From: Siphonodentalium dalli
Lineage: Eukaryota > Mollusca > Scaphopoda > Gadilida > Siphonodentaliidae
Direction of reading: 5' to 3'
DNA: 64,000 nt
NCBI GenBank assembly: GCA_032622095.1
Contig: CP136068.1
Span: 6,923,314 to 6,987,313 of the forward strand
Shown here: piece by piece, positions 34,066 to 46,496 of the stretch
How positions within the stretch are numbered: position 1 is the first letter of the stretch
How the letters are laid out: each line of letters begins with the position of its first letter
Notes under the pieces: generated by a model
Told to the model about the DNA's origin: nothing
The model's input: only the letters and a program-made list of their open reading frames with translations
Databases searched by the model: none
Position numbers and translations under genes: made by a program

Positions 34066-34401
34066 ATGCTAAACAACATGTGTTGGCTACGTGTGTGTGA
34101 CCTTTTCTGGTTCGGACTGTTGTGTAGTTTCCTACTAAATGTATCTGGCGTTATGTCGAATCCTTTTCAACCAGGACTGCCTGATTTTCTGACTGAAGTG
34201 AAGCTGTCGAACATTTTGCGTTGTGAGACAATGTGTACGAGGCACGCAGATTGTACGGTCATTGGATACAACGTAAAGACAAGAATGTGTGTGCTCTTAG
34301 CGTCACTGAGTGGGGGCGGAATAACTGCCCCAGAGGAGTGGATGGTGAGACACATCACGAAGGTACGGTATTACTGCTCAGTTGAAGTAATAGTCAAGTG
34401 A
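34066..34401 (+). CDS. Small secreted protein with PAN/apple-like cysteine pattern
   Basis: The 111-residue ORF starts with a hydrophobic signal-like segment (residues 5-29, CDLFWFGLLCSFLLNVSG). The mature part has Cys53, Cys57, Cys63 and Cys75 (C-x3-C-x5-C-x11-C) in the context LRCETMCTRHADCTVIGYN, then MCVLLAS, then Cys104. This matches the first half of a PAN/apple domain, a fold used in secreted and matrix proteins for protein or carbohydrate binding. Such short single-PAN proteins are common in molluscs. It ends TGA at 34399-34401. A GTAATA near 34386 could be a splice donor, in which case the last four residues are intronic and the gene continues beyond the repeat at 34.4 kb. No frame damage is seen, unlike the neighbouring elements. 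Confidence 0.6.
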   Translation: MLNNMCWLRVCDLFWFGLLCSFLLNVSGVMSNPFQPGLPDFLTEVKLSNILRCETMCTRHADCTVIGYNVKTRMCVLLASLSGGGITAPEEWMVRHITKVRYYCSVEVIVK

Positions 34402-34427
34402 ATGTCTGTGAACACTCGTCACTTATA

Positions 34428-35005
34428 TATGTACTAGCAGATTAGCCCGCAACTGGCGGGAATGGTCCCATGGCTTTGGTCGGTCCATTAATTTTTGTTT
34501 TTCAAGGTAACCCCGCACAGGCACGCCGACAGCATGCTATCATTTGCGGGTACCCGTTTCAATGTCATGTTGGGTGAACAAAATAAGCCGACAAAAATAT
34601 TCCCCGTACCGAGTTGACCATAAATAACAAATTTCACGTCGTTGTCACCGCTGACGTCCGAGATATCCTCCGTCTCTTGGAAGCTCTAAGTACGAAATTT
34701 CGTCTCGATATCCCCAGTTTCCGAGACGGTCAATTGAGCCGTATTTATAGTCGTGTATATAAACGCTCTTTAACAACGACACCACAGATACGAACGCTCT
34801 TTAATCATTAGCCCATCAATTACAACGACGGTGGCAGGGCGAAGGGTGAAGGAGTGCTCGAACGTTCTCAGAAGCGGTGCGATGGCACTTCTCGTGATTT
34901 TTACCCTTAGATAGCAAGTTTGGGCTCAATCGGTCGAGCCGTTTTCGAGTCTATAAATGATATACACACACATATATACGGAAGTCTCAAAATATATAGT
35001 AGATT
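34428..35005 (+). mobile_element. ACTAG-type non-coding element, copy with PANless GC-rich interior
   Basis: It starts TATATATGTACTAGCAGATT with AGCCCGCAACTGGCGGG. It ends with TCGAGCCGTTTTCGAGTCTA, an alternating ACACACATATATA stretch and TATATAGTAGATTGG. The same architecture (TATA-ACTAG start, CCGTTTTCGAGT near the end, CA/AT-rich tail) appears at 59095-60484 and in part at 43250. The ACGCTCTTTA motif occurs twice inside (about 34766 and 34794). No coding capacity was found; the 65-residue ORF is not supported. Confidence 0.55.
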
Positions 35006-35234
35006 GGCAGAGTAAAATTAGATTTATACGACATAACCGACATAGACAGTGTGTTCCTTTTGTGTGCCATTTACTCTTTCTATAACCAGATCAGCATCGG
35101 TATATTCAGAATGTGATTGTCTCCTTTGCTGAACCTCCGATTCAGCAAATATGAATATACTGTAACAGTCACTCTAAATGAAAGTTACTTCATAACATTT
35201 GACAAACTTGATGCCACTAAAGACCAACTAATTT

Positions 35235-35628
35235 CTTTTACCCAACAGAAGGGCCCTGTGCCAATGCATTCTCTTATATATGCGAGTCGACCATAGGTCG
35301 CCTCGCATATATAAGAGAATGCATTGGCTTAACACATTAAAAATTATAAAATTGTTAAAGAATGTAAGAAAAAATGGTAAAAAGTGTTAAAAAAAGATTT
35401 TGTTTAGGCCAATGCATTCTCTTATATATGCGAGGCGACCTATGGTCGACTCGCATATATAAGAGAATGCATTGGCACAGGGCTAACTGTAACTATCACA
35501 ATGTGGTCAAGGAGCCGGTTCCAATGATATCCATATGTGTATGGTTCTATTGAGACAGACCGAAGCTATTTTAGGCTGTTGAAGCTTTATTTGGCCGGTT
35601 TTGGCCGGTTTGTTGGGTAAAGGGTTAA
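35235..35628. mobile_element. Foldback element with two 69-bp palindromes
   Basis: Palindromes at 35260-35328 and 35408-35476 have the same 27-bp arms, with asymmetric centres in opposite orientation. The outer edges CTTTTACCCAACAG (about 35235) and TGTTGGGTAAAGGGTTAA (to 35628) are also inverted, making a palindrome of palindromes. The 80 bp between is AT-rich. The right half matches 9372-9617. The antisense ORF at 35507-35698 is not credible. Confidence 0.8.
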
Positions 35629-38600
35629 CAGTTTGTATCCACACTGGCACACTCCACCCCTCGCCACTAATCAGATAACGAACACATCCAAAAAGCATGC
35701 CTCTACAGATAAAACCTACTCTCAGGCATAAATAAACTTAACACGATGCGAACCAAGTAAGGTTACAAAAACTCTCATTTGTGATTGAGTAATTGGGAGT
35801 TTAATAAATAAAGTATTCCGTTATTTCACTACTACTACTACTCAGATATCAAAATTACTCAAGTAGAGTATACCGATTTTCTCAGGACACTTATATGAAA
35901 TGAAACAGAGGCATCTGCATTGCCGAATTCAGTGCTACTGTTTGTAATATCAGTCAAATACCAAGAAATATTTCACTACTGTCATACTCGTCCAATTGCA
36001 ATGTAAATTGGAGCTGTTCTTGAAAGTCAAAACAAAATAAAGTAAATTAAATCAGTTTAGGGAGTGTTCCACCATAATTTAGATATTATAAAGCGGTATA
36101 TTTCGCGAAGATGTCACAATACTACATAACGGTATGCATTATTATAATTAAATATCATTGTTATAGAGCTCAAGCCGCTAAGTATCTCAATGATTCTCTA
36201 TAAGTGGGATGTGCTTATTTAGATAAATGTATCGACAACTGTGATAACATATGTTTAACCCCTTAAAACCGGTTCCATGCACCGAGTGGGCCCTATAGCA
36301 CAGTCTACCATGTTATAGACACATACAACTTCATAACGGTTGGTTGGCAACTACACGGTATTCAAATTAGCAACTGACAATGTTACTTACGGAATCGTCA
36401 TTTCGCTTCAATTATTTCCGTAATGGGTCATCATCGCGCATATTATCGGTCTAAACACATTTTTATCATCAGTGTTACTTTACGGGTAAGCAGTGATTAT
36501 CACTAATCATGTTTTGATACAAACACTAAGTGCAATTACCACTTAAAGAGACTAATCGGAAAACAAACGGCGAAAAACTTAGTAGAAAAGTGAATTTAAT
36601 ATTTCGTAAATAAGCCAGCTAATTCGGTGCCACACATAGCAATATTGGCGTTTATGGTACGACAATTAACCATCTGCGTAATTGAGTAATAGTATGCCAA
36701 CATGAGTCACGCCAGAATTGTGATATTTCAAAATGTTTAAACTGCCACGACCTCTTTTAGTGGCACCATTGAAGATTGGCCATTATTTACTCTCACAACA
36801 CGGGAGTAAACCAGAACCACTTAATGACCTACAACAAATCACAAAACAAAAAACAATGCCAATATCCCATAATTTCACAGACAGTTCTTCTAACTCAATT
36901 CCGGTACCCGTCTGAAATCTATTCATCTATTGATGTCGAAATATACCAATGGGTGTGTGGACCCTCTGGTGTATATACAAATAATATTTTAGTTGCATAC
37001 TAAATTGTGTTGACTTATTGTTATCAATTTTGATGATTGGTATGAACTGTTTTCTTTCCGGTGTACAGGAGTCACGCGGTTTTCATTTTTGTTCATTATT
37101 TAGTAGCTTAGTTTCGGCGAAGGGAGGGTGAGACTAATTAATTAGAAGTACGCTATCGCTTAATAGTGTGACATATTGTCCTTCAAATATTCTACAAACA
37201 CCCTCTGGAACGGCCTTCCGGAACATATCAGGGTGCAATCAAATTTTAACCGTTTTAAATCCTTTGCTATTGTCCTAGAATGGCCCGGAGTGCATGTAGT
37301 GTGTGTCGGAAGAATCATATTAGTTATCTTTCTGGTATATAATTTGTGCTAGTTGGGGGTTTGTGGAGTCTCTGAACTACTGGGTTGGAGTGGGTGGCAG
37401 ATACGTCAGTGAAAGCATTCCAGGGCCAATTGATACCCCAAGCCAGCCCATTTAAACCAGTTTAGCCATACATGATCAAACACATGTAGATAACACATGC
37501 ATTAATATTTCATCCCTATTTTAAGACAGGAGATCATGTTTGGCTAACCGTTCATTGAACGCATTCCAAAACCTCAGAAACATAAAATTCAAGCAAATTC
37601 TAATTAACTTTTCTTTTTTTATTTATGGAAGGGCCTAACTAAATTATACTGATTTTTTCTGGTTTTGTTTTAAATAAAATAGTAAGTATATAACTTGATA
37701 AGTAAATATGTTAACCGCTACAACTTACAGGTATTTTAATTAGGATAACATATTTTAACGTGTATAAAATTGATATGATAATATTAAAGTGTTTAATTTA
37801 TATTAAGTATTTCATTATATAAGTATATGTTTCACGTTCGGTCAAATGCATTTTAGAGCTTTTGTTTGTATAACGTATTACCTCCGACATTTAAATAAAG
37901 GGCATACTATCTATCTTATCAGCGAAGGCCAACTGATGAATACTCACAACTACATGTATAGCCACACAAGGGTAATCACGGGTGCAAAGGAATAGCACGA
38001 ATTGACACTGGTCATCTATCTTAGCTGTGTTGATACCACCCACTGTAATCCTAGAGTCAACGCCATTTTCAAGACATCTATGTAATCGGAATATAATGGC
38101 TATTATTCCACATAACTATGTAATAATTAATCTTGGCCACATACTTATCCCCAGAGAGTTATGTGGAATAATGTTCATGAAATCGGTGCCAATTTATGCA
38201 GGATGCGAATCGCATGAGAAATGAAGTCCCGCCCAGATCACTGACAACATTCTTAGAATAATTTCAATACCTCTGTGTGGAACCTCTGTATTTGTTATGT
38301 GGATATATAGCTTATCCCAAGACCGTTATGAAATAGGGGGCAAATTGCATAATCGTTGAAAACTTTTCAAAAATGAAAAAAAAAATAAAAAAATAAAACT
38401 TTATAATTTCCAAACTTAAAAACAAATTTAAAAACTTCAAAAATTTAAAATACTTAACTGATTTTTTTTTTAAATTAGAGAAAAGCGAGACGAGGCTATG
38501 AATATATGTACATCCCCGTATTCTTATCGCTCTATCTCTCACACTATCGTTCCACTCTCTCTATTGCGTCTCTCGCCCACTTTGTCGCTCTCGCTCACCC

Positions 38601-38965
38601 CTTCTCTCGCTCAAAGCCCACCAAAGTATGAATATATATAATAACGACAAGAATAACATTTCGATGAAGTTTATTGGGCCGATAAATATTTGCTTCACTG
38701 GTGCAATACAGCTAGTTGTACATGTACGTATATTTTAACATACATATTCAAGTATGGGGAAAAGAAACAAAGTAGTCATTCAGAGGGAGTTTGGTGTAAC
38801 GCTCTAATGGGTAATTACATACTAAGCAGTGTTACTGAGAATCTAGAAGACATGCTGTTGCATAAAGCCCATTGAAATCTGATAGAGCAACAATGAGACG
38901 CTGTGGGTGTCGATATATATCATGGTTAAATGGTCCTCTATAGTTCATGTGATATCGGTGTACAC
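35629..38965. other. No gene recognised
   Basis: This is AT-rich DNA with short unsupported ORFs (36733-36915, 36776-37003, 38027-38224, 38312-38542 antisense). 38340-38475 is A/T homopolymer-rich and 38540-38615 is CT-rich with CTCTCGC repeats. I see no repeat family with recognisable ends. Confidence 0.45.
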
Positions 38966-38982
38966 AGTTGATAATAAAAAGT

Positions 38983-39645
38983 ACCACGCCCTAAGTAATC
39001 GACTTCTTAACCACAGCAGAATTATGGATAACTTTTCAGGATTTAGTCGGAAATATGGCTTGTTGCCATTCATCGGAAAGCCTTATTTACGACTAAATCC
39101 TGAAAAGTTACCCATAATTCTGCTGTGGTTAAAGGCACGTGAGGCCTTAGTTGTCGAAAATATTCATATTTGTTCCAATCACCGTAAACAGAAAAACATT
39201 AAAACGCATACAGTTTCGTTCATATATACCATGACCATCGCGTAAACAGCATGTTATCATAAAGATTTACTATATTTTACCTAAGCAAGAGCCTGATTGT
39301 GTTACAGAAGACAACACAATGATGCTGGCTAATCACACACAAATGGCATAAACGCTCTTTATTCGTTCCATATCAGGAATTCACCCACAAAGAACGCTCT
39401 TTATGTTTACCATCATAATATAAACAAACACCAGAAAAGTAACTTTTTATGCTTTTGTTTACATAACAATGGTAAAAAATATGACAATAACATACTGTTT
39501 ATGCGATATTTCTTATTTGTATACGGACAAAGTCTGCCTACATTTTGTTGTTCTTTCTGTTTGTGGCGGTTTTTGACGGGTGGAAATATTTTCACAGGAT
39601 ACCCACCGCCAAGGCCAACCGTACCTTTAAGGAGTCGATTACTTA
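38983..39645. mobile_element. Composite TA-type MITE region with 43-bp-arm hairpin
   Basis: GCCCTAAGTAATCGACTTCTTAA at the left (from 38988) and GGAGTCGATTACTTAGGGC at the right (to about 39642) are inverted and match the ends of the TA-flanked MITE at 55304-55459. A hairpin with arms 39007-39049 and 39090-39132 (one mismatch) lies just inside the left end and is shared with that MITE. The rest, about 39280-39620, is the reverse of the repeat in 14590-14810. It looks like one MITE interrupted by, or fused to, another repeat. Confidence 0.6.
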
Positions 39646-40164
39646 GGGCATTATATTGTTCTTTCAAATTGTCAACAAAGTAGTGTTGATAATAAAAAAG
39701 CACCATATTTGTTTCAAATTATCATTGTCGCGATCGTCTAATACGAAGGATTCGATGAACAACAATGTGAAACATTCAGAATTTCATAGTGGTCTGTTTG
39801 ACACAATTAAAGACATAGTATGCACGTGTTCGGGTATTTGAAACTGGTAAGTTAGTACTCAGGCACTATGTTAACTGGGGCAATGTGGCATTCTACTAAC
39901 ATAGCCGATAATATAATGATTTGGAACAACAGGGAAGAAAAGACAGCATTCGAATTTTCGGTATAGAGGAGGCGGATTCCAAGGAGACGGCTAATAGTCC
40001 AGGAGATCGGGAGGTAGTGTTGCTCATATTGACGGACAAGCTGCGACCATGTTATTTTTAATGTTTTAGGTATGGTAAAGAAGAAAAAACGATGATAGCA
40101 AGAACAAATTTGTCGCGTTCTTTGTTTTTTTTGCGATTTTTTTTTACATTTTTTTACGTTTTTA
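39646..40164. other. No gene recognised
   Basis: ATTGATAATAAAAAAGCACC near 39683 echoes the flank at 38967, suggesting duplicated surroundings of the composite MITE. Otherwise I see nothing to annotate. Confidence 0.35.
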
Positions 40165-40430
40165 GCCCAAATTTTTCAATTTGTAACCATTTCATTTTAA
40201 TATGATTTTGGTGATTAAGTTGAATAGTAATTGTGTTAATAATGTTAAATAACTAATCGTGCTAAAAAAAATTGAAGAATTTAAATTTTGTTTTAAATTT
40301 GTTACCATTTTTTTTATGCAAAATCGTCCAAATTGCAACCATTTTATCTTAGTATGATTTTAATGTTTCAATTCGCCATTAATTATTTTAATATTGTTAA
40401 ATAATTTACAACTTGTCTTCTACAATGTTT
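40165..40430. repeat. AT-rich tandem duplication of about 165 bp
   Basis: 40175-40260 and 40328-40420 share AATTG-AACCATTT, TT-GTATGATTTT and AT-GTTAAATAA. Both halves are T-rich and non-coding. Confidence 0.55.
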
Positions 40431-40494
40431 TAAATGGATTTAAGAAGGTTTCTAATTGTTTTCTAAGTTGAGGGGGGGTCTAATTCAAATCCAA

Positions 40495-40975
40495 TTAAAG
40501 GTACTCCATCCGATCAGAGGGTCCCCATCTCAACAGCTTCCAACAACAACAATCCGATCAGAGGGTCCTATATTACTATTTCGTTGGCTTTGGGGGTAAA
40601 CAATATTTGATTCGAGTCGAGGAAACCATCAAACAAAGCTCAGAGTTATTAGATATTGATTTTTGAATTTTTGTATTTTCTCGAGATGAGTACTAATAAT
40701 TGCCCTTAACTTCGTAATCTGCTCGAGATGTGTACACCAAAAGACTATTCGAACAGACAAGGATGGATAACTCTAAAATCAAGTGGTAATAATAACGCAA
40801 TTTTGACTGTGTTTTGGGACAGAAAGAATAGAAATAGCCAAACTTCAAATATCGATGTCTGATCACCCTGAGCGTTGATTGGTAGGTTCCTCGACTCGAA
40901 TCAATTTTTTGTTTTTACTTCCAAAGCCAAATAAATAGTAATATAGGACCCTCTGATCGGATTGAGTACATTTAA
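40495..40975. mobile_element. Palindromic MITE with TTAA ends (copy 2)
   Basis: TTAA lies at 40495-40498 and 40972-40975, with inverted ends AGGTACTCCATCCGATCAG and CTGATCGGATTGAGTACA. The interior is homologous to 5782-6213 (TTCGAGTCGAGGAA, AAAGCTCAGAGTTAT, GTTCCTCGACTCGAA). Near the left end an extra GATCAGAGGGTCC segment is present twice, a small internal duplication. Confidence 0.8.
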
Positions 40976-42059
40976 ACATTGTACTGTTCAAAATTAGATC
41001 AATTTCTTAAGGCGTATGGTAGATATATGTAACTAATTTTCAAAAAAAAACGCGAGTCGGATTTCGCAAATTAAATTATGATGAAAAACTCTGAATATTG
41101 GGTGTGATCACATGTGTGGTCATAATATTCCCATTAGAGAGTGGATGGACATGGGGCATGCGACACTGTGTAGCACTGTGCAGTATATATGTATATGGCA
41201 AGCATGACATGAGACTAATATTATCTTTCTACTAAACAGTGCTTCCAGAGTAATCAGGAATAGAGTATCGGTGTTATTTCTTACCCGAATAAATTTTTAA
41301 ACGGGGTATGTGGGTTAAAGGACCACTGGGAGATAATAGGATGTCCAACGACTCCTATGTTTCTATCGTATCACAGTAAAGCTGTTTTTGTAAAATTGGC
41401 GCGGTTTACACGCTCAACATCCGATTTTCTTTACAATATGTTACAAGCAACTAATTATATAGAGTTACGCTTCTCGAGTTACGCTTCTCGAGTCAGCATA
41501 ACAAAGAAATCTGGCTGCTGATTGGTTGATTATAATTGAGGGAAATATGGAAGGGTTCTGGATATTTTTATGCTGCTGGTTTATGTGCAGTAATGGGGTA
41601 GTTGTAGAAATGCAAGATTATCGTTTGAAAAAAATACCGAAAAGGGCGCGTTTGTTGTCACTGGTGCAACGGATGACGTTCTAAGGAAAAATTGACCACT
41701 TGAAGCTCAAATAGGCTTAACCCATGGCCGGAGGGACTTTTAGTTAACACTGTCATCTATGGAAAATAATTAGGTGTTTGTAACCTATAGATACGAAGCT
41801 TCGGTACATTAATTATTATTCATATATTACTATATTTAAATCAGATGTATGCATACAGTCGGCGTCGAAACAAAAACACGAATGTACCGATTATTCGTGA
41901 CATTCAATTTAAATGTTCAATAATAGAAAATTATACTGTCACTGCTTCATTCAACATGAAGTTAATCAAGGTGTATCGTTATTAATAACAGTATACAGTA
42001 ATATCGAAATAAGAAGAATCATGTGGCCCTGGGTACTTATCCCCCAGCGCCGTGGCAAA
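40976..42059. other. No gene recognised
   Basis: The short direct repeat GAGTTACGCTTCTC occurs twice at about 41462-41490. A short ORF at 41913-42218 overlaps the following repeat family and is not credible. Confidence 0.4.
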
Positions 42060-42640
42060 AATATTGACAATGTATTGTTCAACCCAAACCTGTGGCGGTT
42101 TTTCATCCAATGTACAGAAGCTTCGTGTCATGTACCGAAGCTTCGTGACGTGTCAGAACTCCAGGAATATACCACCACAGGACATCATATGGCACCGATA
42201 ACAAGCGTTGAATGGTGACCAGAAACCCGGATATTAATAATTTCAGATCATAATTAGCATCGATATTAACCCATCGAGGAATATGTCATAATGACACCCT
42301 ATATTACACCCACCCCTATACAACTGCTCCCTCTCTGACACAGGGCTACTGGTAAGAAGATTATCGATGTCTACTTAATGAGACTATACCGTTCCGTCAA
42401 AATCTGGTGAAAAATGTGACCTCCCATCGTTAACCCCAAATCTGTGGCGATTTTTCATCCAAGTTACCGAAGCTTCGTGACACGTACCGTCAAATGGCAT
42501 CAAACGTTGAACGGTCACCATAAACTTCGATATCAGTCATTTCAGATCGTTACTATGATATAAATATATATTAATCCATGGTGTAATTATATCAAAATGA
42601 CACACTATATTACACCCACCCTATATAGTAGGCCGGCTCC
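42060..42640 (+). repeat. Tandem pair of a ~350-bp repeat (TGTGGCG-TTTTTCATCC family)
   Basis: AACCCAAA-CTGTGGCG-TTTTTCATCC then GAAGCTTCGTGAC, CAAACGTTGAA-GGTCACC and TATTACACCCACC recur at 42078-42310 and 42427-42620. A third, interrupted copy is at 56700-57290. No coding capacity is visible. Confidence 0.75.
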
Positions 42641-45600
42641 GTGTCAAAAAAGGTAAAAGCAACAAACTTTGTATACAACATCCTGAGGTGATATCTTGTG
42701 GATTTGGATATCATGCCAAGCTAGGGAAAGCCCATGGTTGCCATGGTAACCACCGAAAAACATAGCCGCCAAAAATGCCAAATTGGCTTTTTGCGGAAGT
42801 GCGATTTTGGTGCCCCTCTCCCTGCACTGCACCCCTGACTCAAATAGCGCCACTTTTGCCATCTTGGAAGCACACGATTAGATTCCTCGTTTCATAGAGA
42901 AGAATGTGTATCAACTTTGTGGAAATCGGCGTTAGACAGGTGAGTTAATTATTGTGCACCTCTCCCCTTCCATGCATCCCTGACTCAAATAGCGCCACTA
43001 TTGACGTCTGTAAACCACACCATTAGATTCCTCATGGAGATGATTATGTATAAGTTTGGTGGAAATCGGCGACAATTTTATTTCTGCCCTTCTCCCCTTT
43101 TGTGCCCCTGACAACAACAGCGTCACTTTAGAAAATGCTAATCCGCACTATCTTATCCATTATCTTTCTTGTAAACAAAAGTACCAAAATAGACCTCTCT
43201 ATTGTTATCGAGATGGTCCCTGTACATTGTTATGGAACAGACATTGGCAAATATATATATACTAGCAGGGTTACCCGGCGTTGCCCAGGTTAATGCGATG
43301 TGAAACCCTCTGTATGTTGTGGATATTTGTTGGGAATAGAGAATACTCTCGCTTAAAGTGCTATAAGTTTTCTCATAAATTGTATAATCAAATAGCATCA
43401 CAAAACATGATTATTACAGTCATAGAATATAAGTAGTGGCTCACCTTGTCAGTTGTCATTCTGTTTGTCGCGATTAATCCGTTCCACCAATAATGAAGTA
43501 TTTATTTATTTACAACTGCGTATACATCAGACGTTATAATATGATACATGAACATCATAAACACATTAGTTCGCATAAATAAAAGATGACAATTGGGTTT
43601 TACATATTGAGATGTACCATTCAATCTAGTGGGTTGGACTAAGATCTCGAGGACTGTCTATCATATCTCCATGAAGATACAGATGTTTCAACGAAATTTA
43701 CAGGTGCTATATATTGGTGCTATATACATGCATTGGCTAAATATTCTCAGTTTAAACGAACAGTTGTTGCGTACGTATATCAGCTATATGTGCCAGGCAC
43801 AAAGCGAGATGTTGAGTTGTGTATGTCAGTCGATGAGTCTGTTCTAAAATCCTTGTCAGATGTCAGTATTGGGGGATCCTGAAAAGTCTTGTGCTACTAA
43901 CTGCATTTCTTGTATATCAGATGTCTCTCAGTTTTGACGAATATAAGTATCTCTTCAATAGAATGATCAATGTACGTTTAATGCTTCTTCTATGTATCTC
44001 TTTTTGCTAGCTCATTGTGTGAATGCCCTGATTGTCATCCCCATATACATATGACAGTTAAGAAGATATAATTGTTCAAGTGAGAGTTGGTCACCATTTG
44101 TCGGGATTGTGAAATGTGAACGCCCAAAACTCCTTAATATGATATGGAGATGGCCTGTGTGACTATATATAACTTATATGTGGATATCGGCGAATAGCAA
44201 TCTGATCAATAATAGTGCATATCCGCTCGCCATCCGTGACGCAAAGGACACCACATGTGATTTAATTCATGGTATATCATTTGAGAAGAACGTGTATGAA
44301 TTTAGTGGAAATTAGTGCCAAATATATTTGTATCAGCTTTTGCCTTTTTTGACATATTTAAACCACGCCCATTAGACCAATGGGTGCATGATATACTGGC
44401 GATGATTATATGTTTGGTGGTAATCAGCAACAAAACAAATTCTGACCCAAACGACAGCAATTTGGCGTCTTTAAATCACACGATGATATTCCTCGTATCA
44501 TATAGGAGAATAATATATCAATTTGGTGGAAATCTGGGCTAAAATTGTTTATTGAATCAATTGTTGGTGCAACGCTGACTGGAACAACGCCACATTGCGG
44601 AGGTGATTATGTATTCGTTTGGTGAAAATAGGCGACAAAACTATTTCACCATGTTTATTGAATGTTGCCGACCTCCCCCTTTTCTTCCCCTGACACCAAC
44701 AGCGTCATTTTAGAAAATTTAAACCCGCACCATTAACTTCCTTGTAAAAAGTTACATCCCTTAGAACGCCTTGGTGCCATCTCGATTGTACCGCGTGAAG
44801 TTATATATAGAACGCACACAGACAGACAGAAAGACAGACAGACAGCACGATTTGATTTCTTGTATCATTTGAGAAGAACGTGTCTGAATTTGATGGTAAT
44901 TGGTACTAAAAATATTTTGTATCAGTTTTGGTGTCCCTCCCGTCCCTATTTCGGACTCAAACTGCACACACTAAGGCTCATTAGAGTTATAGAGATGCAT
45001 ATATATATGAAATTGGTGAAAATTGGCGAGTATACAAATTTGTATAAAATTTAAGGTCCCCATATGGCACCAATTTGGTGTATCTAAATCACACGATAAG
45101 ATTCCTAATATCACGGAGAAGAATGTTTATCAATCTGGTGGAAATCTGCACTAAACATATAGATATAATTTTTGTGTCCCTCTCATCTCTATACACCACT
45201 GACTCGAATGGCCCCACTTGTGATATCCTTAAACCACACAATAACACTCCTGATATCATGGAGATGATTGTTTATAAGTTTGGTGATAATCGGCGACTAA
45301 ACAATTTTGTTTATCAAATTTGGTGCCAATCCGTCCCCTATCCATCTCTCACACAAAAAAGCATAACTATGGCGTCTTTAAATAACACGATTAGATTCCT
45401 CGTATCATGGATAAGAACGTGCATTAATTTGGCGAAAATCCCTGACTCGAATGAAGCCAAATTTGTCAGATATAAGCCACACCATTAGACTCCTCATACC
45501 ATGGGGATGATTTTGGATAAGTGTGGTGGCAACGGCTACTAAACCAATTATTATCAGATTTAGTGCCCACCCCTCCCAATCTCTCATCCAAACGACACAA

Positions 45601-45795
45601 TTTTTGTGTCTTTAAATCGCACAATTAGATTCCTTGTATCATGAAGAAGAATATATATCAATTTAGTGGAAATTGGCGCTAAAATTTGTTTTATAAATTT
45701 TGGTGCCCCTTTCCCCTTCCGTGCATCCCTGACTCGAACGACGCCACTTTTGACATATTTAAACCACACCGTTGGATTCTTCATATCATAGGGAC
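42641..45795. repeat. Degenerate array of ~130-145-bp units
   Basis: Units read roughly: CTGACTCAAATGGCGCCACT, then TTTAAACCACAC-ATTAGATTCCTC, ATATCATGGAGAAGAATGTG, and ATCAATTTGGTGGAAATCGGC with a C-rich CCCCTTCC. I count at least twelve, near 42830, 42960, 44340, 44460, 44600, 44720, 44850, 45080, 45220, 45370, 45480, 45600 and 45750. 43250-43300 has TATATATACTAGCAGGGTTA and a CCCGGCG start typical of the ACTAG-type elements. 44815-44845 has a GACAGACAGA microsatellite typical of their ends. 43300-44240 is an unrelated stretch within the array. Several ORFs of 60-137 residues here are repeat artefacts. Confidence 0.7.
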
Positions 45796-46090
45796 AGGTT
45801 AATTGTGACCTAGTTTTTTATTTTGAGATAAACTAGTAGCGGTACAAAACGAATCCAGAACAATAGCCTCGTGGCTGCTATGGTTATGCCTACGCAGGCG
45901 ATTTAGCAACGAAAACTGACCTTTTTTCATTATGTTGACCCCATGCACGACTAACGCCCAATTTTGAACAGCTGGACGAGCGTATGTGACCTGGTTTGTG
46001 ATTTCTAGATGGACTAGTCGCGGCACAAGAAGAATCCAGAAAGGGTGGCACCGTAGCTGCTGTGATTATGCATACATACATGTGGGCGAT
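45796..46090 (+). repeat. Two units of the GTGGC-GCTATGG-TACGCAG repeat
   Basis: 45806-45975 and 45980-46090 share GTGACCT-GTTT, TAGTCGCGGCACAA or a close variant, GAATCCAGAA and GGCTGCT-TG-TTATG. The family is the same as the units at 48.5-49.1 kb (CATGCACGA, GATTTAG-AACAAA). Confidence 0.6.
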
Positions 46091-46496
46091 GCAGTAACGA
46101 TTGTTATCATATTATGAGAACTGGGAAATAGAAACTGGGGTTGGTCTGGGAACTAGTAACGGAATTCATGGAACTTGTGTAAGGGCAGATATGAAGCTAC
46201 TCACAAACTCACAAACAACCTTCAACGGCATTACAGCACAATAAATTGGGTTGATACAGTGCAATGCTAATATGGGTGAATCTGTGTTTTTTTTAAAATA
46301 AGAATTAAAAGATTATTTAGCTGGTTTTGAATCAGATGATATATACCGTACCACGGTGCCACACACCAATGCAAACTGTATGTACTCTATATATGTAGAC
46401 ATCAGAGGCTACATAGGTGAAGCTGTACCTCCCTGGTGTTACTTGTAACAATCTTAGTCGACGAATCTTAATGCGCATGGAATTATACCTGCTAAG

